This document shows positions 37,379-46,530 of a stretch of 64,000 nt of DNA, in pieces (position 1 is the stretch's first letter; each line of letters begins with the position of its first letter). The notes beneath the pieces are model-generated. The model was not told the origin of the DNA. It made no database searches and was given only the letters and a program-made list of their open reading frames with translations. The position numbers were made by a program, and so were the translations under genes. The stretch is from contig CAXXLC010000014.1 in assembly GCA_963677345.2 (NCBI GenBank), positions 149,128 to 213,127 on the forward strand. Reading direction: 5' to 3'. The DNA comes from Saccharicrinis sp963677345. GTDB taxonomy: Bacteria > Bacteroidota > Bacteroidia > Bacteroidales > Marinilabiliaceae.

Positions 37379-38467
37379 ATGAGAATATATAATAATTATA
37401 CTATGAATTTACAGAAGATTACAACAGGAGCTCTTGGGCTTCTTTTATTGGTTTCTTGTGGTAAAAAAGCACAGACAACAGATGCTGTTAAATCCGCAAA
37501 AACATATCCTGTTACAGAGATGGTGGCTAAAAGTGTAGAGTTACACTCTGTATACCCAACTGTTTTAAAAGGTCAGGTTGATATTGAAATTAAACCAAGA
37601 GTCGATGGCTTTATTGAAGCTGTGTACGTTGATGAAGGATCGGTAGTTAAAAAGGGAACCCCTCTTTTTAAAATCAATTCGCCATCATCAGTGCAAACCC
37701 TGCAAACGGCTCAGGCAAGTTACAATACAGCGCAATTAGATGTTGAACGTATGCGCCCTTTGGCTCAAAAAGGTATTATCAGTGAGGTGTTGCTTAAGTC
37801 ATATGAAAATGCTTTTAATTCAGCTAAAGCCAATCTTGATAAAGCCAAGGCTTCTTTAAGCTGGACTACAGTGACCAGTCCTATTAACGGAACTGTGGGT
37901 ACTTTAACATACCGTATTGGTTCATTGGTTAATAGTTCAAGTGTTTTAACAAACATTGCCAATACCGACAAAGTAGTAGCATACTTTTCAATGAATGAAA
38001 AAGAGTTATTAGAGTTTATGCGCCAATGGGAGGGTGATACCCAGGCTGAAAAAATAGAAAAGATGCCATCAGTAAAATTAATTTTAGCCGATGGAAGTGA
38101 ATATGAGCAAGAGGGAAGAATAGAAACCATCTCTGGTGTAGTGGATGCTGAAACAGGAGCCGTAAATTTCAGAGCTGTTTTTAGCAATCCTCATGGCTTA
38201 TTAAGAAGCGGAACCAGTGGTAAAATTATTATTCCAACAGAACTTACAAATGTATTTGTTATTCCTCAAAAAGCCACTTTTGCACAACAAAATAAAGTGT
38301 TGGTTTATACTTTGGACGGGAATAAAACTGCTCAAAAAGTAATTACCGTTGAATCTACTCCTGATGGTAAAAATTATGCAGTGTTAGAGGGTTTAAATGC
38401 CGGAGATAAAATTGTTACCGATGGTATTTCATCTCTTAAGAATGGTATGGAAATTCAGATTCAATAA
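37379..38467 (+). CDS. RND efflux membrane-fusion protein (AcrA/MexA type)
   Basis: 362 residues, a periplasmic lipoprotein (LGLLLLVSCGKK) that links the inner-membrane pump to the outer-membrane channel. Features: the first half-motif of the lipoyl domain (EIKPRVDGFIEAVYVDEGSVVKKG), a helical hairpin (about 100-150, TAQASYNTAQLDVERMRPLAQKG), the second lipoyl half (VTSPINGTVG) and beta-barrel and membrane-proximal domains (SGTSGKIIIP, LVYTLDG). An ATG eight codons in (MNLQKITTG) could be the true start. The pump gene begins 16 bases later. Confidence 0.93.
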   Translation: MRIYNNYTMNLQKITTGALGLLLLVSCGKKAQTTDAVKSAKTYPVTEMVAKSVELHSVYPTVLKGQVDIEIKPRVDGFIEAVYVDEGSVVKKGTPLFKINSPSSVQTLQTAQASYNTAQLDVERMRPLAQKGIISEVLLKSYENAFNSAKANLDKAKASLSWTTVTSPINGTVGTLTYRIGSLVNSSSVLTNIANTDKVVAYFSMNEKELLEFMRQWEGDTQAEKIEKMPSVKLILADGSEYEQEGRIETISGVVDAETGAVNFRAVFSNPHGLLRSGTSGKIIIPTELTNVFVIPQKATFAQQNKVLVYTLDGNKTAQKVITVESTPDGKNYAVLEGLNAGDKIVTDGISSLKNGMEIQIQ

Positions 38468-38483
38468 TTAAAAGAAAAAGCTA

Positions 38484-41400
38484 ATGTTAAAAACATTTAT
38501 AGAACGTCCCGTATTATCTACGGTAATATCTATATTATTTGTAGTGTTGGGTGTTATTGGTATTGCTACATTACCAGTTGAGCAATATCCAAATATTGCC
38601 CCTCCAACAGTAAGGGTCGAAACAACATATAGTGGGGCTAATGCCGAGGCAGTATTGAAAAGTGTAATCGTTCCTTTGGAAGAGTCTATTAATGGTGTTG
38701 AAGGAATGACTTATATGACTTCAACAGCATCTAACGGTGGTTCTGCCCGAATTGAAGTATTTTTTAAGCAAGGTGTTGATCCTGATATTGCAACTGTGAA
38801 CGTTCAAAACAGAGTTTCTCAGGCTACTTCACTTCTGCCTTCAGAGGTTACTCAGGTTGGGGTTACGGTTCAAAAACAGCAAAGTAGTAATGTCTTGTTT
38901 ATTGCAGTATCTTCTACAAATCCCGATTATGACGGTGAGTTTATTCAAAACTATGCTAATATTAATATTATTCCTCAAATTAAGAGGGTTACCGGGGTTG
39001 GTAGTGCCGAAGTATATGGGGCAAGAAATTATTCAATGCGTATCTGGCTTAAGCCTGATGCTTTGGCAGCTTATCAAATGAATCCAACAGAGGTTATTGC
39101 TGCCTTGCAGGATCAGAATATTGAGGCTGCACCAGGTGAATTGGGAGCTAATAGCAATCAAACATTTCAGTATGCCTTAAAATATACAGGTCGTTTAACA
39201 ACTGAAGAGCAGTTTAAAGATATTATTATTCGTTCTTCAAATTCTCAGGTATTACGATTAAAAGATGTTGCTGATGTAGAGTTGGGTTCTTTGTCGTATT
39301 CGGTGAATACTTTAAATGAAGGAAATCCTGCCATCATTATGGGTATTTCCCAAACCGCAGGATCTAATGCCCAGGATGTGATTAATGATGTTAAAGCTGT
39401 TCTTACAAAAGCATCTGAAACATTTCCTGATGGTATGAAATATAGTTTCGAAATGGATGCCAGTAGTTTCTTAAATGCATCTATAGAAAAAGTATTACAT
39501 ACCTTATTCGAAGCATTTATCCTGGTATTTATTGTTGTGTTCCTGTTCTTGCAAAACTTCAGGGCTACCCTAATTCCTGCTATTGCAGTACCGGTTGCGA
39601 TTATTGGTACATTCTTTTTCTTATTGGTATTTGGTTTTTCAATAAACTTGTTAACCCTTTTTGCGTTAGTACTGGCTATTGGTATTGTGGTGGATGATGC
39701 CATTGTAGTGGTTGAGGCTGTTCACTCGCATATGGATGCAGGAGAAAAAGATCCGCGTAAAGCAACACTTAGTGCGTTGAGCGAAATTGCCCCTGCTATT
39801 ATATCTATTACCCTGGTAATGTCGGCCGTGTTTATTCCTGTAAGTTTTATTGGTGGAACCAGTGGTGTTTTCTTTAAGCAGTTTGGTTTAACATTGGCAA
39901 TCTCTATTGTTATCTCTGCTGTTAATGCCTTAACATTAAGTCCGGCTTTATGTGCCATGTTCCTTAAATCGCATCATGTTCCTGAAGCTAAGGATCGTAA
40001 CTTTATGCAGCGTTTTTACTATGTATTTAATGTAGGTTTTGATGCGGTTACTAAAAAGTATGGTAAAACATTGAACTTTATGGGTAAAAAAAGCCACCGT
40101 TGGATTACTGTGGTTATCATTGCGGTGTTTAGTTATATCTTTTACTTCCTTATTAATATGATTCCTGCAGGTTTTGTTCCCCAGGAAGATAGTGGTGGTG
40201 TAATGGGTATGGTTACCCTGGCTCCGGGTTCTTCTCTGGAAAGAACGGATAGTATTGTTGAAAAAGTGGTTCAGATAGCTGGTGAAATACCTCATGTACG
40301 TTCAGTCACTAACCTTACCGGGGTGAGTTTCTTAAGTGGTAATGGTAGCTCTTATGGATCGTTGATTATTAAAATGGACGACTGGACCGAGAGAGAAATT
40401 ACAACTTCAGATGTGGCTGCTATATTAAAACAAAGAACGGATAGTATTACTGACGCATCTTTTATGTTCTTTGGAATGCCTACACTTCAGGGATTTGGTA
40501 TGAGTAGTGGTGTGGAATTAAAGATGCAGGATAAAACCGGTGGCGACATCAATAAGTTCTATGAGGTGACCAATAACTTTCTTGATAAAATCAGAGAGAG
40601 TGGTACTTCAATGATGATTATGAATACTTTTGACCCTCGTTTCCCGCAAAAAGAAATTCATGTGGATATCGCTAAGGTTAAAGATGCCGGCATGACTTTA
40701 AGTACAGTTATGACTACCCTGCAGGCTTATATAGGTAGTATGTATGTATCTAACTTTAACTTGTATGGTAAGCAGTTCCGCGTTATGGTTCAGGCTGCAC
40801 CTGAATATCGTTCTAAATTAGATGATTTAAGTTATTTACAGGTAAAAACAGGTAGTGGCTCAATGGCTCCTATTTCAGAGTTTATTACCGTGGAAGATGT
40901 TACCGGCCCTCAGGCCTTAACTCGTTTTAACTTGTATTCTTCTATGTCAGTAACGATTATTCCAAATTATTATGCAGGAAAAACCTCTGGCGATGTGTTG
41001 AACTTTATTAAAACTATCGATATGCCTGATGGTTATGGTTACGACTTCTCGGGTATGACTCGTGAGGAGGTAAACAGTAGTAGTACAACAGCTATTATTT
41101 TTGTGCTTTGTTTGGTGTTTGTTTACTTATTATTAGCAGCGCTATACGAAAGTTACATTCTGCCATTAGCGGTAATTTTATCATTACCTGTAGGTTTGGC
41201 TGGTGTGTTCGTATTCATCTTTGTGGCAATGGTAAGTGGTACAGGTATTATGAATAATATTTATGTTCAGATTTCACTGATCATGCTTATTGGTCTGTTG
41301 GCTAAGAACGCTATCCTTATTGTTGAATATGCATTACAGCGCCGAAAACAGGGTATGACCATTGTAAAGGCTGCTATAAGCGGTGCAGTTGCTCGTTTGC

Positions 41401-41645
41401 GTCCTATTTTAATGACCTCCTTTGCATTTATATTCGGATTGTTACCATTGGCTTTAGCAAAAGGCGCTGGTGCTATCGGTAATAAATCAATTGGTATCAG
41501 TGCTATTGGTGGTATGTTAATAGGTACATTGATTGGGGTTATTATTATACCAACATTGTTTATCATGTTCCAGAGTTTGCAGGAAAAAGTTAGCAAAAAG
41601 AAGATTGTTACTATTGATGACGAGGATATTAAAGAAATTCAATAA
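38484..41645 (+). CDS. RND efflux pump, hydrophobe/amphiphile type (AcrB-like)
   Basis: 1053 residues, inner-membrane proton-driven drug pump. The N-terminus (MLKTFIERPVLSTVISI) and first helix are typical of HAE1. Helix 4 carries the proton-relay Asp pair in ALVLAIGIVVDDAIVVVE. Twelve hydrophobic segments flank two large periplasmic loops (SYNP-like porter motifs, GFVPQEDSGGVMGMVTLAPGSSLERT). The C-terminal half has GLLAKNAILIVEYA and a conserved GTGIMNNIYVQ segment. It works with the membrane-fusion protein upstream and the TolC-like protein downstream. Substrates cannot be read from the sequence. Confidence 0.95.
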   Translation: MLKTFIERPVLSTVISILFVVLGVIGIATLPVEQYPNIAPPTVRVETTYSGANAEAVLKSVIVPLEESINGVEGMTYMTSTASNGGSARIEVFFKQGVDPDIATVNVQNRVSQATSLLPSEVTQVGVTVQKQQSSNVLFIAVSSTNPDYDGEFIQNYANINIIPQIKRVTGVGSAEVYGARNYSMRIWLKPDALAAYQMNPTEVIAALQDQNIEAAPGELGANSNQTFQYALKYTGRLTTEEQFKDIIIRSSNSQVLRLKDVADVELGSLSYSVNTLNEGNPAIIMGISQTAGSNAQDVINDVKAVLTKASETFPDGMKYSFEMDASSFLNASIEKVLHTLFEAFILVFIVVFLFLQNFRATLIPAIAVPVAIIGTFFFLLVFGFSINLLTLFALVLAIGIVVDDAIVVVEAVHSHMDAGEKDPRKATLSALSEIAPAIISITLVMSAVFIPVSFIGGTSGVFFKQFGLTLAISIVISAVNALTLSPALCAMFLKSHHVPEAKDRNFMQRFYYVFNVGFDAVTKKYGKTLNFMGKKSHRWITVVIIAVFSYIFYFLINMIPAGFVPQEDSGGVMGMVTLAPGSSLERTDSIVEKVVQIAGEIPHVRSVTNLTGVSFLSGNGSSYGSLIIKMDDWTEREITTSDVAAILKQRTDSITDASFMFFGMPTLQGFGMSSGVELKMQDKTGGDINKFYEVTNNFLDKIRESGTSMMIMNTFDPRFPQKEIHVDIAKVKDAGMTLSTVMTTLQAYIGSMYVSNFNLYGKQFRVMVQAAPEYRSKLDDLSYLQVKTGSGSMAPISEFITVEDVTGPQALTRFNLYSSMSVTIIPNYYAGKTSGDVLNFIKTIDMPDGYGYDFSGMTREEVNSSSTTAIIFVLCLVFVYLLLAALYESYILPLAVILSLPVGLAGVFVFIFVAMVSGTGIMNNIYVQISLIMLIGLLAKNAILIVEYALQRRKQGMTIVKAAISGAVARLRPILMTSFAFIFGLLPLALAKGAGAIGNKSIGISAIGGMLIGTLIGVIIIPTLFIMFQSLQEKVSKKKIVTIDDEDIKEIQ

Positions 41646-41649
41646 TACG

Positions 41650-43068
41650 ATGCATAAAAAAATAAAATATACAGGTAAAAGTGCCATTCTGATAGCTGTT
41701 TTTATAGCTGTCGGGATGAGTTCTTGCCGGACAAGTAAAAACGTATCCGATTTGAATATGGATACCAGGGATTTAATCAGGGATGATAATTTTAATGCCG
41801 CTGATTCTACTTCTATTGCTGATATTCCGTGGCAGGAATATTTTAGCGATGACATATTAAAGCAGTTGATTCAGGAAGCCTTGGATAATAACCTGGATAT
41901 GAAAGTGGCTTTAGAACGTATTAAACAGGCTGAAGCTAATGTATCAATGGCTAAAGCTGCTAAACTGCCAACATTGAGTATTGCTGCCCAGGATGAATAT
42001 ACCTTATATAGTTCCAAAGGTGGAGATACTAAAGTGTTGGGATACAATTCAAATACCCTAAACTTAGGTTTTACTACCTCGTGGGAAGTGGATGCCTGGG
42101 GAAAGCTAAATAGTGCCAAAAAAGCGCAATACGCCAATATGTTGAATTCTATGGAGTACAAAAACCTGGTTCAAACAAATATTATTGCTGGTGTTGCTCA
42201 ATTGTACTATGCTTTAATGTCATTGGATGAACAGTTAAGAGTTACCAAAGAAACCGTGGGGTTATTGAGTGAAAGTGCCTTGACAATGCAGGCTTTGAAA
42301 GAGGCCGGACAAACAACCGGTGCTGCTGTAGAACAAAGTAATGCCTTGTTATATAGTACTCAGTTGTCGGTTTATAGCATAGAAGATCAAATTCATCAGC
42401 AAGAAAATGCTTTGAGTGTTTTGTTAGGAAGAACGCCTGGATATATTGCTCGTAATACAATCAGTCAACAAGCTGTTCCTGCAGAGTTGAAATATGGTGT
42501 TCCGGCTCAATTGCTGGCTAAACGTCCGGATGTGTTAAGTGCTGAACTTTCATTCAGAGCAGCTTTTGAAGCAACTAATGCAGCCCAGGCAAGTTTATAT
42601 CCAAGTATTACATTAAGCAGTGGCTTTTTAGGATATAATGGTACTGAGCTGTCAGACTTCTTTAAACCTGAAAATATTGCAGCTAATTTTGTGGCTGGTA
42701 TTGCTCAGCCAATTTTTTATAATAAACAATTGAAAGGAAATTTAGCCATTGCCAAATCTCAACAGGAAGAGGCTTTGTTAACCTTTAAAAATACGGTATT
42801 GGCTGCAGGACAAGAAGTGTCGGATATTTTATTCAGCTTCAAGTCTTCACTTAATAAAAACAGCTTACGTATCAAACAAATTGATGCATTAAGCAATGCT
42901 GTAGATTTTACTCAAGAACTATTAAAAGCCGGTGAAGCTAATTATGTTGAAGTATTAAGTGCACAACAAAGTTTATTGTCTGCTCAGTTAAGTCAGGTTT
43001 CTGATAAATTGGAGCAACTAAATTATTCAGTTGACTTGTATAAAGCATTAGGTGGAGGAAAGAATTGA
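41650..43068 (+). CDS. TolC-like outer-membrane efflux channel (NodT family), lipoprotein
   Basis: About 472 residues from the ATG at 41650. I prefer this over upstream in-frame starts because it lies 4 bases after the pump stop and begins a lipoprotein signal (AVFIAVGMSSCRTS). Two OEP repeats form the helical channel (EALDNNLDMKVALERIKQAEANVSMAKAAKLPTL and the similar second half with LLAKRPDVLSAELSFRAAFEATNAAQASLYPSITL). It completes the tripartite RND system. A strong terminator follows. Confidence 0.93.
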   Translation: MHKKIKYTGKSAILIAVFIAVGMSSCRTSKNVSDLNMDTRDLIRDDNFNAADSTSIADIPWQEYFSDDILKQLIQEALDNNLDMKVALERIKQAEANVSMAKAAKLPTLSIAAQDEYTLYSSKGGDTKVLGYNSNTLNLGFTTSWEVDAWGKLNSAKKAQYANMLNSMEYKNLVQTNIIAGVAQLYYALMSLDEQLRVTKETVGLLSESALTMQALKEAGQTTGAAVEQSNALLYSTQLSVYSIEDQIHQQENALSVLLGRTPGYIARNTISQQAVPAELKYGVPAQLLAKRPDVLSAELSFRAAFEATNAAQASLYPSITLSSGFLGYNGTELSDFFKPENIAANFVAGIAQPIFYNKQLKGNLAIAKSQQEEALLTFKNTVLAAGQEVSDILFSFKSSLNKNSLRIKQIDALSNAVDFTQELLKAGEANYVEVLSAQQSLLSAQLSQVSDKLEQLNYSVDLYKALGGGKN

Positions 43069-43076
43069 TTTTTATT

Positions 43077-43124
43077 CTGTCAGGATTAATAGGCGTTCTG
43101 TTCTTAATCCTGACAGGTTTTTTT
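43077..43124 (+). terminator. Terminator of the efflux operon
   Basis: A 13-bp stem (43077-43089 with 43104-43116, arm CTGTCAGGATTAA) followed by a seven-base T run. A second hairpin (43150-43160 with 43168-43178, GGGTTCT-type stem, then Ts) lies 25 bases on and may be a back-up. The CTGTCAGG arm resembles other hairpins in the window. Confidence 0.85.
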
Positions 43125-44108
43125 CATATTACATATAGTTAAATTGCATAGGGTTCTTACATTTTTTGTGAGAACCCTTTTTTGTGTTGTATACCCAACG
43201 CGACTCCTAAACCTGTCAGGATTATTTGCATCACGTTAATTATCCTGACAGGTTTTAACATCTTAAACAATTAACACCTGCTTCGCACCTGCTTCGTACC
43301 ATAGTCGTAACTGCTGCGGGTCATCATCACTTCTCCTTCACTATTGGTTCACTATTCCTTCACTATAGGCTCACTGATTAGTGAATTAATTGTGAAGAAT
43401 AGATGAAGAATATATAAATGATATATGTTGTATACCCGCAGTAGTTACGTAGCAATTACGCAGCAGTTACGATACAGATATAAACCAGATCTGTTGTAAT
43501 TAATAAACATTACATAATAAATGAATTGCCCATGCACCATGCAGGGTGCAATTGGCATTGTGTATTTTAACCCAATGCGTCACTGCGTTTTGCATTGGGC
43601 TGAAATGAGTTGTCCTTTCAGGACGTACAAATGGTCTGACTTGGAGAATATAATAAAAGCTGTAAATCAGTTCTCCCCAATTAAGGGGAGTTAGAGGGGG
43701 CTTTTAATACATCACGGGCTGTAAGCCCTGTTAGCGCAGATCTGTGATCCGTGTTTCAATTTAAAATAAACGAAAATATACTTTCAACTACAAAGCAATT
43801 CCCTCTTACCATTAAAAACAAGGATTTGCAATCCGGTAAGTTAAAACCTAAACCTGTCCAGACCATTTGCATCATGTAAATTTTCCTGACAGGTTTTTTT
43901 CGTTATCTCATCAGGTTTATAAAACTATTTGTAAAAAAAAATAGCCAGACTTAACACCAGTTACATTTAAAAATTCTATTTTTAGAAGGCTTAAAATTTA
44001 TATTAGATTTTTATGTAATTGTTGTTACTAAGTCATAAGGTTCTAATGACCTATTGATCTAATAACCTAACAACCTAATAATCTATTGGTCTCATACACA
44101 TTTATCAT
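43125..44108. other. Repeat-rich 1-kb intergenic region, no gene
   Basis: I see no coding frame. It contains a back-up terminator, a 15-base inverted repeat (43307-43321 and 43434-43448, one mismatch) enclosing CTTCACTATT-type repeats, and CCTGTCAGG hairpins at about 43205-43258 and 43848-43900. A segment near 43530-43630 with CCCAATGCG...CATTGGGCTG and GTCCTTTCAGGAC palindromes resembles the REP-type sequences linked to RAYT transposases. One dispersed 48-bp repeat and direct repeats of AATGACCTA/TAACCTA before 44100 complete it. Confidence 0.65.
43657..43704 (+). repeat. Dispersed 48-bp palindromic repeat, copy 4
   Basis: Same element as at 14255, with core CTCCCCAATTAAGGGGAG. Confidence 0.85.
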
Positions 44109-44489
44109 ATGGACGAAAACAACGTAATTATTGAACTTAAAGCCGTTAAAAAAGGCGATGATATCGTGCTTCATTTAAAAGATAATGAAGGTCATGAACA
44201 CGATAAAACAATTACTTCTGAGGTAATAGCCGGAGGTACTGTAATCTGGAAGTTAATGAAAAATAGTGATATTCAGAAGATAGTTAATATCTATAAGAAA
44301 TCAGATAGCCAGGATGTTTTTTCAATAGATCCTCATAGCGAAAACGGATCAACTGATTGGACAGGTGTAATTTCTAACTCTGCATCAGGTGTAGAATCTT
44401 ATAATATTGATTATATTTATAAGGATGGTAGTAAGATTACTGATGATCCAGTTGTAGAGGCAAAGCCCCCAATACCACCAACAGAATAG
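44109..44489 (+). CDS. Hypothetical protein, 126 residues
   Basis: Not a family I recognise. A soluble acidic protein with no signal peptide; a beta-rich first half (VIIELKAVKKGDDIVLHLKDNEGHEHDK) and a proline-rich tail (KPPIPPTE). It lies 58 bases before the TPR histidine kinase on the same strand and may share its transcript. The preceding DNA is repeat-rich. Codon use matches the AT-rich neighbours. It could be a small effector domain, but nothing directly supports a function. Confidence 0.6.
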   Translation: MDENNVIIELKAVKKGDDIVLHLKDNEGHEHDKTITSEVIAGGTVIWKLMKNSDIQKIVNIYKKSDSQDVFSIDPHSENGSTDWTGVISNSASGVESYNIDYIYKDGSKITDDPVVEAKPPIPPTE

Positions 44490-44547
44490 AATTAGAGATA
44501 AAGAGACTTTATTTCGTTAATTAATTGAAAATATTTGTGCATAAAAA

Positions 44548-46416
44548 ATGTTGTATAATAAAATTAATAAAATTTACTTATTAATAGTTGTACAATTTTT
44601 GTGTACAAATATTAATTCCTTGAATATAGATAGTCTTAAAATTTTATTAAAGAAGGAAAAATTAGAATTGACGGAGAAATTATTGATTTGTTATAATATT
44701 TCGTATTATTCAAAAGATTTAAACGAAAAAATTAAATTTTCTAAATTAATATATAGCTTAAGTCATGAAAATAGTTTAGAAGAATGGAAGGCTGCTGCTA
44801 AGGTTCTGGAATCTAATGTTTTGTACATGAGGGGTGAGATAGAACTTGCTATAGAGTGTTTGTTAGAAAGTAAAGAAATATACTATAATCTTGGAAATGA
44901 AAAAGGTTTGGCTTCTGTGTTTTTGAAGATCGGTGATCTTTATAGTTTAAACTCACAAAAAGAACTAGCCGAATTTTCATACAAAAACACTATTAAAATC
45001 TCTCAAAAATTAAAAGATACAATAAATCTTGCAGGGGGTTATATAAATTGGGGTGAGTTTTATCGTAAGTATTGTTATTATGATAAAGCATTAAGTTCAT
45101 TTAAGATTGCAGAGAAGTTATATAACCAGATAAATAGTATATATAGTCTAGCCTACGCCAAAGGCAACATCGGTCTTGTCTACACCGCCCAAAATAAACT
45201 CGATAGTGCAGAAATCTACTTAAATAAATCCATAAAAATACTAGAACCTCTTGGCGATAATTATGCAGTATCGTCTTATTTAGATGGATTAGCAGAGGTT
45301 TATTTTAAACGTAAACAATATAGCAAAGCCAAACAAACTGCTCATAAAAGCCTACTGTTAGCTCAGGAGCATGGTTTAAAAGAACAAATACGCGATGCCA
45401 GCCTGAGGTTATCAACCATATATAACCAGTCAAAAGACTTTGAAAAGGCATTTTTTCATCACAAACAATACGTTGCTTACCGTGATAGTATCAATAACGA
45501 AGAAACCATACGTAAAATAGCCAACCTGCATACCAAATATGAGGTTGCCCAAAAACAAAAGGAAGTAGATGAGGAAAAGGCCTATAAAAACCGCTATTTA
45601 ATTATTGCCATAAGTGCCATATCGGTGTTGGTTTTATTAATGGTATTGGTTTTTATCATCTTAAAAATCAGTCGTGAGCGTCGTAAAACCAATATACTAT
45701 TAGAGCAACAGCGTAAAGAACTTGAAATTGCCAATGCTACAAAAAACAAGTTTTTCTCCATCTTATCCCACGATTTACGCAGTCCGCTGGCCACCTTTCA
45801 CAGTTATGCCGAGGTAATCGAAATATGTTCAGAGCATAATGATATAGATAAACTCTTAATACTCGGCAAAGAACTTAAATCATCCTCAGCTAATTTACTC
45901 GATTTACTGGATAACCTGTTACAATGGGGTGTAAACCAAATGGGCACTCAAGAGTCGGTACCTACAACCGTAAACCTAAAAGATGTGGCTCTAATGGAGG
46001 CCGATCATTTACAACATGTTTCCAATAAAAAGAATATTGCCGTAAGTATCCAAATACAACCTTCGGTAACGCTGTTTGTAGATAGGGTTAAACTCTCCAT
46101 AGCCCTCCGTAACCTGCTAAATAATGCCATTAAGTTTACACCGGCAGGAGGTTCTGTTACCATATCTGCAGAAGATTCAACTCTGCATACTATACTTAAA
46201 ATAACAGATACAGGGGTTGGTATGACAAAGGAACAAAAAGATAAACTCTTCGACTTCAATATAATTAACAGTACCCACGGTACACAAAACGAAAAAGGTG
46301 TAGGTTTAGGTATGCAGTTGGTCTGTGGCTTTGTTAAAGAAAATAATGCCAAACTTCATGTTGAAACCGAATTAGGCAACGGAACCACGTTTACAATCGT
46401 ATTTGAGAAGAGGTAA
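44548..46416 (+). CDS. TPR-containing sensor histidine kinase
   Basis: 622 residues. An N-terminal hydrophobic segment (YLLIVVQFLCTNIN) suggests export. Six or so TPR repeats span about 60-320 (e.g. AEFSYKNTIKISQKL, AEIYLNKSIKILEPLGDNY). A single membrane helix (about 350-372, YLIIAISAISVLVLLMVLVF) and a short coiled coil lead to the HisKA box with the phospho-acceptor His (FSILSHDLRSPLATFHS) and an HATPase domain (RNLLNNAIKFTPAGG, DTGVGM, GVGLGMQLV). No receiver domain or response regulator is adjacent, so it is an orphan. Base use shifts near 45150: the first third is far more AT-rich than the rest. Confidence 0.9.
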   Translation: MLYNKINKIYLLIVVQFLCTNINSLNIDSLKILLKKEKLELTEKLLICYNISYYSKDLNEKIKFSKLIYSLSHENSLEEWKAAAKVLESNVLYMRGEIELAIECLLESKEIYYNLGNEKGLASVFLKIGDLYSLNSQKELAEFSYKNTIKISQKLKDTINLAGGYINWGEFYRKYCYYDKALSSFKIAEKLYNQINSIYSLAYAKGNIGLVYTAQNKLDSAEIYLNKSIKILEPLGDNYAVSSYLDGLAEVYFKRKQYSKAKQTAHKSLLLAQEHGLKEQIRDASLRLSTIYNQSKDFEKAFFHHKQYVAYRDSINNEETIRKIANLHTKYEVAQKQKEVDEEKAYKNRYLIIAISAISVLVLLMVLVFIILKISRERRKTNILLEQQRKELEIANATKNKFFSILSHDLRSPLATFHSYAEVIEICSEHNDIDKLLILGKELKSSSANLLDLLDNLLQWGVNQMGTQESVPTTVNLKDVALMEADHLQHVSNKKNIAVSIQIQPSVTLFVDRVKLSIALRNLLNNAIKFTPAGGSVTISAEDSTLHTILKITDTGVGMTKEQKDKLFDFNIINSTHGTQNEKGVGLGMQLVCGFVKENNAKLHVETELGNGTTFTIVFEKR

Positions 46417-46446
46417 AGCGCCTTTGGCTTCTGCGAATTGGGGAGA

Positions 46447-46496
46447 AAAAAGCCCCCTCTAACTCCCCCAATTGGGGGAGGACTGATTTACAGCTT
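46447..46496 (-). repeat. Dispersed 48-bp palindromic repeat, copy 5
   Basis: Same element as at 14255, core CTCCCCCAATTGGGGGAG, in minus orientation, between the histidine kinase and the insertion sequence, whose left end is 35 bases away. Confidence 0.85.
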
Positions 46497-46530
46497 GTAA
46501 AAGTACGTTTCGTTATCTCGTATGGTTTAT

